Origin: Chthoniobacterales bacterium
GTDB lineage: Bacteria; Verrucomicrobiota; Verrucomicrobiia; Chthoniobacterales; JACTMZ01
Direction: 5' to 3'
Length of the DNA stretch: 28,646 nt
NCBI GenBank assembly: GCA_017853515.1
Contig: JAFMJK010000004.1
Coordinates: 1-28,646 of the forward strand
The notes beneath the pieces were generated by a model that searched no databases, was not told where the DNA came from, and saw only the letters and a program-made list of their open reading frames with translations. Below are positions 15,306-25,215 of the stretch, in pieces (the first letter of the stretch is position 1; every line of letters begins with the position of its first letter). The translations under genes and the position numbers were made by a program.

Positions 15306-18300
15306 ATGAAACGCGTCCTTCCCCATCCCGCACGCCAAGAGCGGCCGACGCTCTGGCGCAGCCTCGATGAATTCGCCGGCACGCCGGAATTCGAGGCGGC
15401 GCTCGAGCGCGAGTTCCCGCAAGGCGCGGCCGAGTGGCACGGCGGCGAACTGTCGCGCCGCAATTTCCTCCAACTCATGGGCGGCTCGATGGCGCTGGCC
15501 GGCATCGGGCTCACCGGTTGCCGCCGTCCCGAGGCGTATCTTGTTCCCTTCACGCAGGGCGCCGAGTGGACCATCCCCGGAAAATTCCTCTACTACGCCA
15601 CATCGCAACCGCGCCGCAACGGCGCGATGCCGCTCATCGCCACGACGAGCGACGGACGTCCGACCAAACTCGAGGGCAACCCGCTCCACCCGATCAGCAA
15701 CGGTAGCACCGATGCGTTCGCGCAGGCTTCGGTGCTCGATCTTTACGATCCCAACCGTTCGCGTGCGGTCAAAGCCGAAGGCAAACAAAGCGATGCGGCC
15801 GCGCTTGCCGCGAAGCTCGACGAAATCCGCGCGGCATCCGAGGCGAACGGCGGCGAGGGGCTCGCGTTCCTCGTCGAACGCGTCGATTCGCCCACGCGCG
15901 ATCGTCTGCTGGCGCAGTTGCGGCAGAAATATCCGAATCTTCTTTGGGCCGAATACGAGCCGCTCGGCAGCTCCGAATATGACACCGCGGCTGCCGCATG
16001 CTTCGGTGCGGGCGCGGAAGTTGTTCCGGATTTCAGCGCCGCGGACAAAGTGCTCGCGGTCGACGACGATTTTCTCAACGCGTCCTTCAGCGGGCTCGAT
16101 CAGGTGCGCGGCTTCACCGCGCGCCGCCGCATCAGCGAGCCGGGCCAGCCGATGAACCGCCTCTATGTCGCCGAGACGCGCTACACGCCGACCGGTGGCA
16201 TGGCCGATCACCGCCTGCGCATCAAGCCGTCCGAAGCGGGTCCGCTCCTCCGTGCGCTCGGACAGCAGATCGCCACGCTGACCGGAGACAGCGCGCTCGC
16301 TTCCGTCGTGGCCGCTTTCCCCGAGGGTCAACTTTCCGCCGACCAGCAATGGGTCGCCGAATGCGCCAAGGATCTTGCCGCATCGACCGGCAAGAGCATT
16401 GTGACAGTCGGCAAACAACAGCCCGCTGCTGTGCAGGCGCTCGGCTTCGCCATCAACAACGCGCTCGGGGCCGCGGGCAAAACATTGCGCGGCATGCGCG
16501 TCGAGCGTCCGCAAGCCGCCACCATCGCCGAGCTCGCCGCCGCGATGGAAGCCGGCCGCGTCAAAAATCTTTTCATCCTCGGCGGCAATCCGGTCTACAA
16601 CGCGCCGGCCGATCTGCGTTTCGGCGATTTGCTCGCCGGCGTTCCGGCGTCCGTGCGCCTCGGCATCTACGAAGACGAAACCTCGGCCGCCTCGAAGTGG
16701 CACGTGCCGCAGGCCCATTATCTCGAAAGTTGGAGCGACGCGCGCAGTGCGGACGGAACCATCTGCGCGGTGCAGCCGATGATCCTTCCGCTCTGGGGCG
16801 GAGTGAACGAGCTCGAGATTCTCAACCGCCTCGCGGGCAATCCCGAGCCGATCGGGCCGCAGCTCGTGCGCGAGACCTTCGCCACGGTCGCGAATGGCGG
16901 CGACCTCGAGGCGAAATGGACCGAATTTCTGCGCAACGGTTTCCTCGCCGGCACGGGATGGCCCGAGGCCGCGCCTGCTTTCAATGCAGGCGGCGCAACG
17001 ACACTGGCTTCCGCTTATCGTCCCGCACCTTCGGGCGAACTGGAAATTGCCTTCACGCCGAGCAGCGTGATCGACGACGGACGCTACGCGAACAACGGCT
17101 GGCTGCAGGAGACGCCCGACTTCGCCACGAAGATCACGTGGGACAACGCCGCGCTGCTCAGTCCCGCCACGGCGAAGGCGCTCGGACTTTCCACCGGTGA
17201 CATGGTCGAGTTGTCGGCCGACGGCCGCAAGATCGAGGCCGCCGCGCTGATCGCCCCGGGTCACGCCGACAACGCCTTGAGTATCGCGCTCGGCTACGGC
17301 CGCGTGAATATTTCGCACGTCACCGACAATGTCGGCTTCGACGCGTATCCGCTGCGCACCACCCGGTGCATGGCCTTCGCGCGCAACGCCTCGCTCAAGC
17401 GCACCGCGGCGAAGCACAAGTTCGCCGAGACGCAGATTCACCAGAACATGGAAGGCCGCGATCTTGTGCGCGAAGCGACCATGGAGCGCTACGCGAAAGA
17501 ACCGACGTTCGCCCAGACCATGGGGATGGACGGCCACATCCCGCCGAACATTTCGCTCTTCACTCATCCGAAACTCGATTCGCCCGAGCAATGGGGCATG
17601 ACGGTCGACCTGAGCACCTGCACCGGCTGCAATGCGTGCGTTGTCGCCTGCCAGGCGGAGAACAACGTTCCCATCGTCGGCAAGGACCAGGTTTCGCGCG
17701 GCCGCAACATGGCGTGGATCCGCATGGACCGCTATTTCGCCGGCGACGAGAATGATCCCGAGATGCTTTCGCAGGCCATCATGTGCCAGCACTGCGAGAA
17801 CGCGCCCTGCGAAACGGTCTGCCCGGTCAACGCCACGGTGCACAGCGAGGACGGCCTCAACCTCATGGCCTACAACCGCTGCATCGGCACGCGCTACTGC
17901 GCGAACAACTGCCCGTGGAAAGTGCGCCGCTTCAATTTCTTCGATTACAACCAGCGCCCGCTCGACAAACTCTACTTCGGGCCGCTGGCCAAGAAAGGCA
18001 TGGCCGAGAGCGTGCAGATGTCGAAGAACCCGAACGTCACCGTGCGCATGCGCGGCGTGATGGAAAAATGCACCTACTGCATCCAGCGCATCGAGGAGGC
18101 GAAGATCACGCGCACCGTGCAGGCCGGACCGACGGACAAATCCAAGGTGCCGTTCCCGACCGTGAAAAGCGCGTGCCAGCAGGCCTGCCCGAGCGAATCG
18201 ATCGTCTTCGGCAACATCAACGATCCGAAGAGCCGCGTGGCGCAGCTCAAAAAGGAGCCGCGCAATTACGAAATGCTGAAGTATCTGAATGTTTCCCCGC

Positions 18301-18470
18301 GCACGACCTACCTCGCGCGCATCAAGAACCCCAACATGGCCATGCCCGGCGCGGACAAAGTCGGCTGGGCCAACGGCCAACCGCACCACGGCGCACACGA
18401 TGCGGGCCACAAAGCCGCTGACCCGCACGGCGCGCCGGCCGGACACGCGACGGAGGCGCCTGCGCACTGA
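15306..18470 (+). CDS. actB: Alternative complex III subunit ActB, molybdopterin-like/iron-sulfur fusion
   Basis: The 1054-residue protein carries a twin-arginine signal (R51-R52 in SRRNFLQL) leading to a lipobox-like LTGC (Cys72). A large molybdopterin-oxidoreductase-like region, known to lack cofactor in ACIII, is followed from about residue 755 by a ferredoxin region. Four clusters are readable: C-T-G-C-N-A-C-V-V-A-C from Cys772, C-Q-H-C...C-E-T-V-C, C-I-G-T-R-Y-C-A-N-N-C (three cysteines, typical of a 3Fe-4S site) and C-T-Y-C with a later A-C-Q-Q-A-C. This fits three 4Fe-4S and one 3Fe-4S. The protein faces the periplasm and passes quinol electrons to ActA. The last 32 residues are unusually His-rich. 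Confidence 0.95.
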   Translation: MKRVLPHPARQERPTLWRSLDEFAGTPEFEAALEREFPQGAAEWHGGELSRRNFLQLMGGSMALAGIGLTGCRRPEAYLVPFTQGAEWTIPGKFLYYATSQPRRNGAMPLIATTSDGRPTKLEGNPLHPISNGSTDAFAQASVLDLYDPNRSRAVKAEGKQSDAAALAAKLDEIRAASEANGGEGLAFLVERVDSPTRDRLLAQLRQKYPNLLWAEYEPLGSSEYDTAAAACFGAGAEVVPDFSAADKVLAVDDDFLNASFSGLDQVRGFTARRRISEPGQPMNRLYVAETRYTPTGGMADHRLRIKPSEAGPLLRALGQQIATLTGDSALASVVAAFPEGQLSADQQWVAECAKDLAASTGKSIVTVGKQQPAAVQALGFAINNALGAAGKTLRGMRVERPQAATIAELAAAMEAGRVKNLFILGGNPVYNAPADLRFGDLLAGVPASVRLGIYEDETSAASKWHVPQAHYLESWSDARSADGTICAVQPMILPLWGGVNELEILNRLAGNPEPIGPQLVRETFATVANGGDLEAKWTEFLRNGFLAGTGWPEAAPAFNAGGATTLASAYRPAPSGELEIAFTPSSVIDDGRYANNGWLQETPDFATKITWDNAALLSPATAKALGLSTGDMVELSADGRKIEAAALIAPGHADNALSIALGYGRVNISHVTDNVGFDAYPLRTTRCMAFARNASLKRTAAKHKFAETQIHQNMEGRDLVREATMERYAKEPTFAQTMGMDGHIPPNISLFTHPKLDSPEQWGMTVDLSTCTGCNACVVACQAENNVPIVGKDQVSRGRNMAWIRMDRYFAGDENDPEMLSQAIMCQHCENAPCETVCPVNATVHSEDGLNLMAYNRCIGTRYCANNCPWKVRRFNFFDYNQRPLDKLYFGPLAKKGMAESVQMSKNPNVTVRMRGVMEKCTYCIQRIEEAKITRTVQAGPTDKSKVPFPTVKSACQQACPSESIVFGNINDPKSRVAQLKKEPRNYEMLKYLNVSPRTTYLARIKNPNMAMPGADKVGWANGQPHHGAHDAGHKAADPHGAPAGHATEAPAH

Positions 18471-18472
18471 TT

Positions 18473-19984
<1,512 letters not shown>

Positions 19985-19985
19985 G

Positions 19986-20546
19986 ATGGACCGCGCCGGC
20001 AATCCCGATTCACCGCTCTTCGGCATGGCCGCCGAGGTGCCGTCCGCTTCCGCGCTCTATCACGCGGCGGAGAAAGTGCGCGACGCCGGCTACACGCGCT
20101 GGGATGTCTACTCGCCGTTCCCCATCCACGGCATGGACCACGCCATGGGACTGAAAAAATCCTGGCTCAGCGCGCTTGTCTTCTGCGGCGGCCTCACCGG
20201 GCTGACCATCGCCGCGTTGCTCACCTTTTATCCGTCGACCATCGAATACCCGCTCATCGTCGCGGGCAAACCGGTCAACTTCTTCACCGTGCCGGCCTTC
20301 TTCCCGATCATGTTCGAGCTGACCGTGCTGCTCTCCGCGTTCACCGCGACGTTCGGCATGCTCGCGCTGAACGGACTGCCGCGCTGGAACCATCCGATCT
20401 TCAACTGGAACCGCTTCGACCGGGTGAGCGACGACGGATTTTTCCTCGCCATCGAGGCGACCGACCCGAAATTCGACGAGGAGGCCACGCGCGCGATGCT
20501 CGAGGGTCTCGGCGCGAAGCACATCACATTGGTTTACGAGGACTGA
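19986..20546 (+). CDS. actD: Alternative complex III subunit ActD (DUF3341)
   Basis: The 186-residue protein has a soluble N-terminal domain with W-D-V-Y-S-P-F-P-I-H-G-M-D (39-51), two membrane helices (about 60-82 and 102-126) and a short C-terminal soluble domain ending G-A-K-H-I-T-L-V. This is the DUF3341 signature found next to ActC in every ACIII cluster. It holds the membrane part of the complex together and carries no cofactor. It starts one base after actC and is followed one base later by actE. Confidence 0.93.
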   Translation: MDRAGNPDSPLFGMAAEVPSASALYHAAEKVRDAGYTRWDVYSPFPIHGMDHAMGLKKSWLSALVFCGGLTGLTIAALLTFYPSTIEYPLIVAGKPVNFFTVPAFFPIMFELTVLLSAFTATFGMLALNGLPRWNHPIFNWNRFDRVSDDGFFLAIEATDPKFDEEATRAMLEGLGAKHITLVYED

Positions 20547-20547
20547 T

Positions 20548-21234
20548 ATGCTGCGCTACTTCTTCATCGGTCTCGGCCTTTTCCTTGTCGGTCTCTTCGC
20601 CGTCGCGGGTTTCCGCGGGCAGAAGAGCGGGAAGCCGCCGATCGAGATTTTTCCCGACATGGACCACCAACCGAAAGTGAAGGCCCAGGTGCCGAGCAGC
20701 TTTTTCTCCGACAACCGCGGCAACCGCCTGCCGGTCGCCGGCACCGTGCCGATCGGTTACGAGGCGCCGCGGTCCAAGGACAATCCTTTCCCCGACGAGG
20801 GCAAATACAACGGGGTGCGCTTCACCGCGGGAACGGACTACCTCAACACCGGCCGCTTCGGCGACCAGTGGGGGACCGGTATTCCGCTGCCGGTCACGGC
20901 CGAGTTGATGCAGCGCGGCAAGGAGAGATATCAAATTTTCTGCGCGGTCTGCCACGGCGCCTCGGGCGGAGGCAATGGCGTCGCCGGGCAATACGGTCTC
21001 GTCGCCATTGCCAGCTACCATCAGGACCGCCTGCGTGAGATGGCCGACGGGGAGATCTACAACACCATCGTGCACGGCAAGAACACCATGCTCGGCTACG
21101 GCGACCGGATACCGCTCAACGACCGCTGGGCCATCGTGGCCTACATCCGCGCGCTGCAACTCGCGCAGACCGCGACAATCAACGACGTGCCGGCCGGGGA
21201 GCGGGCCAAACTGGAGGCTCTGCCGCAGCCATGA
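20548..21234 (+). CDS. actE: Alternative complex III subunit ActE, monoheme cytochrome c
   Basis: The 228-residue protein has an N-terminal membrane segment (about 4-22) and a class-I cytochrome c domain with one heme site C-A-V-C-H (Cys132-His136) and the probable axial methionine Met181 in N-T-M-L-G-Y-G. It is the exit cytochrome of ACIII, passing electrons to the terminal oxidases. ActE is often a lipoprotein, but no lipobox cysteine follows the hydrophobic segment here, so it is probably held by an uncleaved anchor. The stop overlaps the actF start by four bases (ATGA). Confidence 0.93.
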   Translation: MLRYFFIGLGLFLVGLFAVAGFRGQKSGKPPIEIFPDMDHQPKVKAQVPSSFFSDNRGNRLPVAGTVPIGYEAPRSKDNPFPDEGKYNGVRFTAGTDYLNTGRFGDQWGTGIPLPVTAELMQRGKERYQIFCAVCHGASGGGNGVAGQYGLVAIASYHQDRLREMADGEIYNTIVHGKNTMLGYGDRIPLNDRWAIVAYIRALQLAQTATINDVPAGERAKLEALPQP

Positions 21235-22427
21235 GCGACCATCCCGTGAAAAAGAGCGTGAAGGAATACTTCGACTACCAGGGTTTCGGAGGAAAGCTGC
21301 TTTTCACCGTCGCGCTGGCGCTCGTGGCGCTCGGCCTCGCCGCGTGGGGCGGATTCCAATCGCCCAAACAGTTCGCGTTTTCCTGGCTCTTCGCCTTCGC
21401 CTTTTTCTTCACCATCTGCGCCGGCTCGCTCTTCTGGATCCTTGTCCACCACGCGGTCGATGCCGACTGGAGCGTGGTTGTTCGCCGGCAACTCGAAAAT
21501 GTCGCCTGGCTCTTCCCGGTCATTGCCCTGCTCTTCATTCCCATCGTGCTCAACGCCCCCACGCTCTTCAAATGGATGAAGATCGCGCCGGGCGTCGATC
21601 CGCTCCTCGACGGCAAGGCAGCCTACCTCAACCAGCCGTTCTTCTGGTTCCGTGCGGCGTTCTATCTCGGATTTTTCAGCCTGGCCGCCTTCCTCCTGCG
21701 CCGCAATTCGGTGCGGCAGGACAAGGACGGCGACGCGCGCTACACGTGGTCTTCGCGCAAGATGGTCTTCGGCATGATCCCGCTTTTCGCCCTCTCGCTC
21801 ACTTTCGGCGCGTTCGATTGGCTCATGGGCCTCGACTTCCACTGGTTCTCCACCATGTGGGGTGTCTATATTTTCGCCGGCTCGGCGCTCAGTTCGATGT
21901 GCGTGCTCGTGCTCCTCGTCACCGCGCTGCGCAGCGCGGGATACCTCGAAGGCGTCGTCTCGATCGAGCACTACCACATCATGGGCAAGCTCATGCTGGC
22001 CTTCACCGTGTTCTGGGCCTACATCGGCTTCAGCCAATACATGCTCATCTGGTATGCCAACATCCCGGAGGAAACGACCTACTTCCTGCGCCGCAACACC
22101 GGGAGCTGGAACACGCTCAACATCATCATGGTGATCGGCCATTTCTTCCTGCCGTTCGTCATCCTGCTTTTCCAAGACACCAAGAAACGGCCCGCGCTGC
22201 TTTGCACCGTCGCCGTGTGGATCCTGCTCATGCACATGCTCGACATGTACATCATCGTGCTGCCGACCTACCACAAAGCGGGTGCTTCACTCCATTGGCT
22301 CGATCTCGTCTGCCTGCTCGCCATCGGCGCGACGCTGGCCGCCGTCTTCATGAAACGCCTCGGCGACACGCCGCTCTGGCCGCTGCGCGACCCGCGCCTG
22401 GCCCGCTCGATCAATCTTCGCAACTAG
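21231..22427 (+). CDS. actF: Alternative complex III subunit ActF, second NrfD-like membrane protein
   Basis: The 398-residue protein has about ten hydrophobic helices. Landmarks are W-I-L-V-H-H-A-V-D-A-D-W-S (70-82), F-D-W-L-M-G-L-D-F-H-W-F-S-T (about 194-207) and an H-Y-H-I-M-G-K-L motif, typical of ActF. In ACIII structures ActF mirrors ActC but is thought not to hold the main quinol site. It may help conduct protons. It is the last core ACIII gene and the next gene starts one base after its stop. Confidence 0.93.
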   Translation: MSDHPVKKSVKEYFDYQGFGGKLLFTVALALVALGLAAWGGFQSPKQFAFSWLFAFAFFFTICAGSLFWILVHHAVDADWSVVVRRQLENVAWLFPVIALLFIPIVLNAPTLFKWMKIAPGVDPLLDGKAAYLNQPFFWFRAAFYLGFFSLAAFLLRRNSVRQDKDGDARYTWSSRKMVFGMIPLFALSLTFGAFDWLMGLDFHWFSTMWGVYIFAGSALSSMCVLVLLVTALRSAGYLEGVVSIEHYHIMGKLMLAFTVFWAYIGFSQYMLIWYANIPEETTYFLRRNTGSWNTLNIIMVIGHFFLPFVILLFQDTKKRPALLCTVAVWILLMHMLDMYIIVLPTYHKAGASLHWLDLVCLLAIGATLAAVFMKRLGDTPLWPLRDPRLARSINLRN

Positions 22428-22428
22428 A

Positions 22429-22902
22429 ATGGACCACGGAACACACACGACCGCTCGACGCAAAAGCATCTGGCCGATGTTCGTCGGTGCGTTTGTCATT
22501 TTCGCCATCTTCGCCCTCTTGGTGCAGTGGATGGTTTCGTCCGGCGACCGCGCGGCCTTCGACGAGGAAGCGATCCGCTCGAAAGAGCGCTACGAAATTC
22601 GCAAAAAGATCGACGAGGAGAACGCGGGACTGACCACCGGTTATGCGTGGGCCGACCGCGCCAAGGGAACGGTCCGCATCCCGCTCGATCGCGCCGAGGA
22701 AATGGCCGTGGCCAGGCTTTCCGCGCAGGGCGAACCGCGTCCGGCCGGTGCCATCGATCCGAATGTCCCGCTCGGTTCCGCGGTGAAACCCGGCGGTCTC
22801 GCCGCGGCGCAACCCACTCCGCCGCCTTTCAGCGCGCCGGCTGCCCCCGCGGCAACCCCGGCACCCGCACCCTCTCCCGCCGCTTCGCCCGCCCAACCAT
22901 GA
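22429..22902 (+). CDS. Unrecognised single-helix membrane protein between ACIII and cbb3 genes
   Basis: The 157-residue protein has a short basic cytoplasmic start, one membrane helix (about 14-36), a charged coiled-coil-like region (40-66) and a compact motif G-Y-A-W-A-D-R-A-K-G-T-V-R-I-P-L-D-R-A-E at 71-90. A Pro/Ala-rich tail (127-157) follows. From memory, similar Y-x-W-x-D-x-x-x-G-x-V-R-I-P-x-x-R-A motifs occur in small proteins near ACIII or oxidase genes, but I know no function. It begins one base after actF and overlaps ccoS by four bases, so it should be made with both complexes. It may be a periplasmic assembly factor or accessory subunit; that is inference. Confidence 0.75.
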   Translation: MDHGTHTTARRKSIWPMFVGAFVIFAIFALLVQWMVSSGDRAAFDEEAIRSKERYEIRKKIDEENAGLTTGYAWADRAKGTVRIPLDRAEEMAVARLSAQGEPRPAGAIDPNVPLGSAVKPGGLAAAQPTPPPFSAPAAPAATPAPAPSPAASPAQP

Positions 22903-23129
22903 ATTCCATCATCTACATTTTGCTGGCGGCCGGACTCGTTTTCTTCGGCGGGTCGACACTGGCCGCGTTTTACTGGGCGGCCAAAACAGGGCAATTCCGC
23001 AACCTCGAGGACGGCTCGCGCTCCATCTTCGACGGCGACGAACCGGTGGGTGCGGCGACCGACAGCTTCGCCGACAAACGGCCCGATCGTCCGCTGCGCC
23101 GCGCGGTTTCCGGGGGGAGCCTGACATGA
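22899..23129 (+). CDS. ccoS: cbb3-type oxidase assembly protein CcoS
   Basis: The 76-residue protein has one N-terminal membrane helix (about 4-27) followed by W-A-A-K-T-G-Q-F-R-N-L-E-D (26-38) and a short acidic stretch I-F-D-G-D-E. The G-Q-F-x-x-L-E motif just after the helix is the CcoS signature. CcoS is needed for insertion of heme and copper into CcoN in other bacteria. It sits directly ahead of ccoN, with four-base ATGA overlaps on both sides. The usual companions CcoG, CcoH and CcoI are absent from the window. Confidence 0.85.
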   Translation: MNSIIYILLAAGLVFFGGSTLAAFYWAAKTGQFRNLEDGSRSIFDGDEPVGAATDSFADKRPDRPLRRAVSGGSLT

Positions 23130-24592
23130 GCATGACTTCGGACCATCCGGTGGCAACACCCGAACTCGACCGCGTCGAGCGCGCGCGCATCGACGAATCG
23201 ACGCGTATTCCCGTCCTGCTTTTCTTCGGCTCGGCCGTTTTCTGGCTGCTCGTCGGAACGCTCTTCGCGCTGCTCGCCTCGTTCAAGATGAACGCCCCGC
23301 ATTTCCTCGACCAATGGGGCTGGCTGACCTTCGGACGCGTGCGTCCCGCGCACCTCAATGCCGTGGCCTACGGATGGGCCGCTCCGGCCGGCATCGGCGT
23401 GGCGCTCTGGCTCATGGCGCGCCTCTGCCGTGTGCCGCTCATGCACTCGAAGCTGCTCATCAGCGCCGCGATCTTTTGGAACATCGGCATCCTGCTCGGC
23501 ATCTTCGGGATCCTTTCCGGTGACGGCCGTTCCATCGAGTGGCTCGAATTTCCGAATTACGCGAGTCTCATGCTCTTCGTTGCCTTCGGGCTCATCGCGG
23601 TCTGGGCGGTCATCATGTTCCGGTTCCGCCAACCCGGCCACGTCTACGTGAGCCAGTGGTATCTGCTCGCCGCATTCATCTGGTTCCCGTGGCTTTATTC
23701 GACGGCGAACATCCTGCTCAACTTCGAGCCGATCCAGGGCGGCGCGCAGGGCGCGGTCAATTGGTGGTATGGACACAACGCCCTCGGTCTCTGGTTCACC
23801 CCGATAGGCCTTGCCGCCGCGTATTACTTCATCCCGAAAGTCCTCGGCCGCCCGATCCACAGCTACTACCTCAGCATCCTCGGTTTCTGGTCGCTTGCGC
23901 TTTTCTACAGCTGGAACGGCATGCACCATCTCATCGGCGGACCGTTCCCCGCGTGGATGGTCAGCGCCAGCGTGGTGGCCAGCGTGATGATGTTCATTCC
24001 CGTCATCACCACGGCGATCAACCACCACATGACGGTGCGCGGCAACTTCCACGCGCTGAAATGGAGCCCCACACTGCGTTTCACCGTTTTCGGTGCGATG
24101 TGCTACACGCTTTCCAGCGTGCAGGGCATCTTCATGGCCGTTCCCTCGCTCAACAAGGTCACGCACTTCACGCACTACACGGTCGGCCACGCGCACCTCG
24201 GACTCTACGCCTTCTTCACCATGATCATGTTCGGAGCGATGTATTACATCACACCCCGGGTGGTCGGATGGGAATGGCCGTCCGCCCGGCTTATCCGCTG
24301 GCATTTCTGGCTCGTCGCCATCGGCATCGGCGTGATGGTTGTCGCGTTGACCATCGGCGGCGTCCTGCAGGGCCTCGCGTTGCTTGATCCGGGCGTAACG
24401 TTCATGGCGTCGCTCGATTACACCAAGCCTTGGCTGCTCCTGCGCAGCGGATCGGGCATCCTGCTCACCGCGGGCCACATCGTTTTCGCCGTCAGCTTCA
24501 CCCTCCTCCTGCTCAAAGCCGGATCGAAGCGCACCGAACCCACTCTGTTCGGCAGCGACCAAGGACGCAAACCGGAGGCCCTCGTTCCGTGA
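23126..24592 (+). CDS. ccoN: cbb3-type cytochrome oxidase catalytic subunit (CcoN-like)
   Basis: The 488-residue protein has about twelve helices and the heme-copper ligands of the C family. His76 and His357 bind the low-spin heme, His217, His267 and His268 bind CuB, His355 binds the high-spin heme, and Tyr261 is six residues before the CuB pair as in the cross-linked Tyr of cbb3. Spacing matches Pseudomonas stutzeri CcoN with a constant offset of ten. At the place of the conserved Glu323 there is Gln333 (S-S-V-Q-G). It reduces oxygen to water at the inner membrane. A GGGGGGAG ribosome site precedes the ATG by six bases; the stop overlaps ccoO. Confidence 0.92.
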   Translation: MSMTSDHPVATPELDRVERARIDESTRIPVLLFFGSAVFWLLVGTLFALLASFKMNAPHFLDQWGWLTFGRVRPAHLNAVAYGWAAPAGIGVALWLMARLCRVPLMHSKLLISAAIFWNIGILLGIFGILSGDGRSIEWLEFPNYASLMLFVAFGLIAVWAVIMFRFRQPGHVYVSQWYLLAAFIWFPWLYSTANILLNFEPIQGGAQGAVNWWYGHNALGLWFTPIGLAAAYYFIPKVLGRPIHSYYLSILGFWSLALFYSWNGMHHLIGGPFPAWMVSASVVASVMMFIPVITTAINHHMTVRGNFHALKWSPTLRFTVFGAMCYTLSSVQGIFMAVPSLNKVTHFTHYTVGHAHLGLYAFFTMIMFGAMYYITPRVVGWEWPSARLIRWHFWLVAIGIGVMVVALTIGGVLQGLALLDPGVTFMASLDYTKPWLLLRSGSGILLTAGHIVFAVSFTLLLLKAGSKRTEPTLFGSDQGRKPEALVP

Positions 24593-25215
24593 ACAAGATG
24601 CCCGTCATCATTTTCGGAGCGTTTCTCACGTTCCTCACGTCGTGGATCGGACTGGTTGCCTACCCGTCCCTGCAACTCGGACGCTTCACGCCTTTCACCG
24701 CGGAGGACACCGGTGACATCAATCCTCCGCCGCTTTCCGGCATGGCCGTGATGGGCCAGCGCGTCTATGCGTCGAGCGGATGCGTCTACTGTCATAGCCA
24801 GCAGGTGCGCCAAGTCGGCTACGGCTCGGATCTCGAGCGCGGATGGGGCGCGCGTCCCACCGTGGCGCGCGACTACATGCGGGAGAACCCCGCTTTCCTC
24901 GGCACGATGCGCACCGGCCCCGATCTGACCAACATCGGCGCCCGCCAACCGAGTGCCATGTGGCACCATCAGCATCTTTACCAGCCGACGGTGGTCAGCC
25001 CGGGTTCGATCATGCCTTCGTATCGTTACCTTTACCGCCTGCGGAAAATCGAAGGGCAGCGCTCGGCCAACGCCATCGATCTCCTTCCGCCCGACACCGC
25101 GCCGGACGGTTACGAGATTGTCCCGACCTACGAGGCCGAAGCGCTCGTGGCTTACCTGCTTTCGCTCAACCGCAACTATCCTCTCCCGGAAGCCCCGGAA
25201 CCGCCGCAACAATGA
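24589..25215 (+). CDS. ccoO: cbb3-type oxidase monoheme subunit (CcoO-like)
   Basis: The 208-residue protein has an N-terminal membrane helix (about 5-25) and one cytochrome c domain with heme site C-V-Y-C-H (Cys65-His69) directly followed by S-Q-Q-V-R, the CcoO signature (usually C-x-x-C-H-S-Q). Met142 in S-I-M-P-S-Y is the likely axial ligand. It takes electrons to the low-spin heme of CcoN. The start is GTG at 24589, overlapping the ccoN stop (GTGA), which fits the coupling seen in the following genes. An ATG three codons on (24598) is the alternative. The stop overlaps ccoP by four bases. Confidence 0.9.
   Translation: MNKMPVIIFGAFLTFLTSWIGLVAYPSLQLGRFTPFTAEDTGDINPPPLSGMAVMGQRVYASSGCVYCHSQQVRQVGYGSDLERGWGARPTVARDYMRENPAFLGTMRTGPDLTNIGARQPSAMWHHQHLYQPTVVSPGSIMPSYRYLYRLRKIEGQRSANAIDLLPPDTAPDGYEIVPTYEAEALVAYLLSLNRNYPLPEAPEPPQQ

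Noticed and set aside
15279..18467. 1062-residue open frame antisense to actB
   Set aside because: It is an antisense shadow in GC-rich DNA. It reads as low-complexity Arg/Val/Gly/His without recognisable motifs, while actB on the plus strand has all family signatures.
23126..24592. Nitric oxide reductase (NorB) instead of CcoN
   Set aside because: The active-site Tyr261 six residues before the CuB histidine pair, the W-Y-G-H-N motif, and the neighbouring ccoS and ccoO support an oxygen-reducing C-family enzyme.
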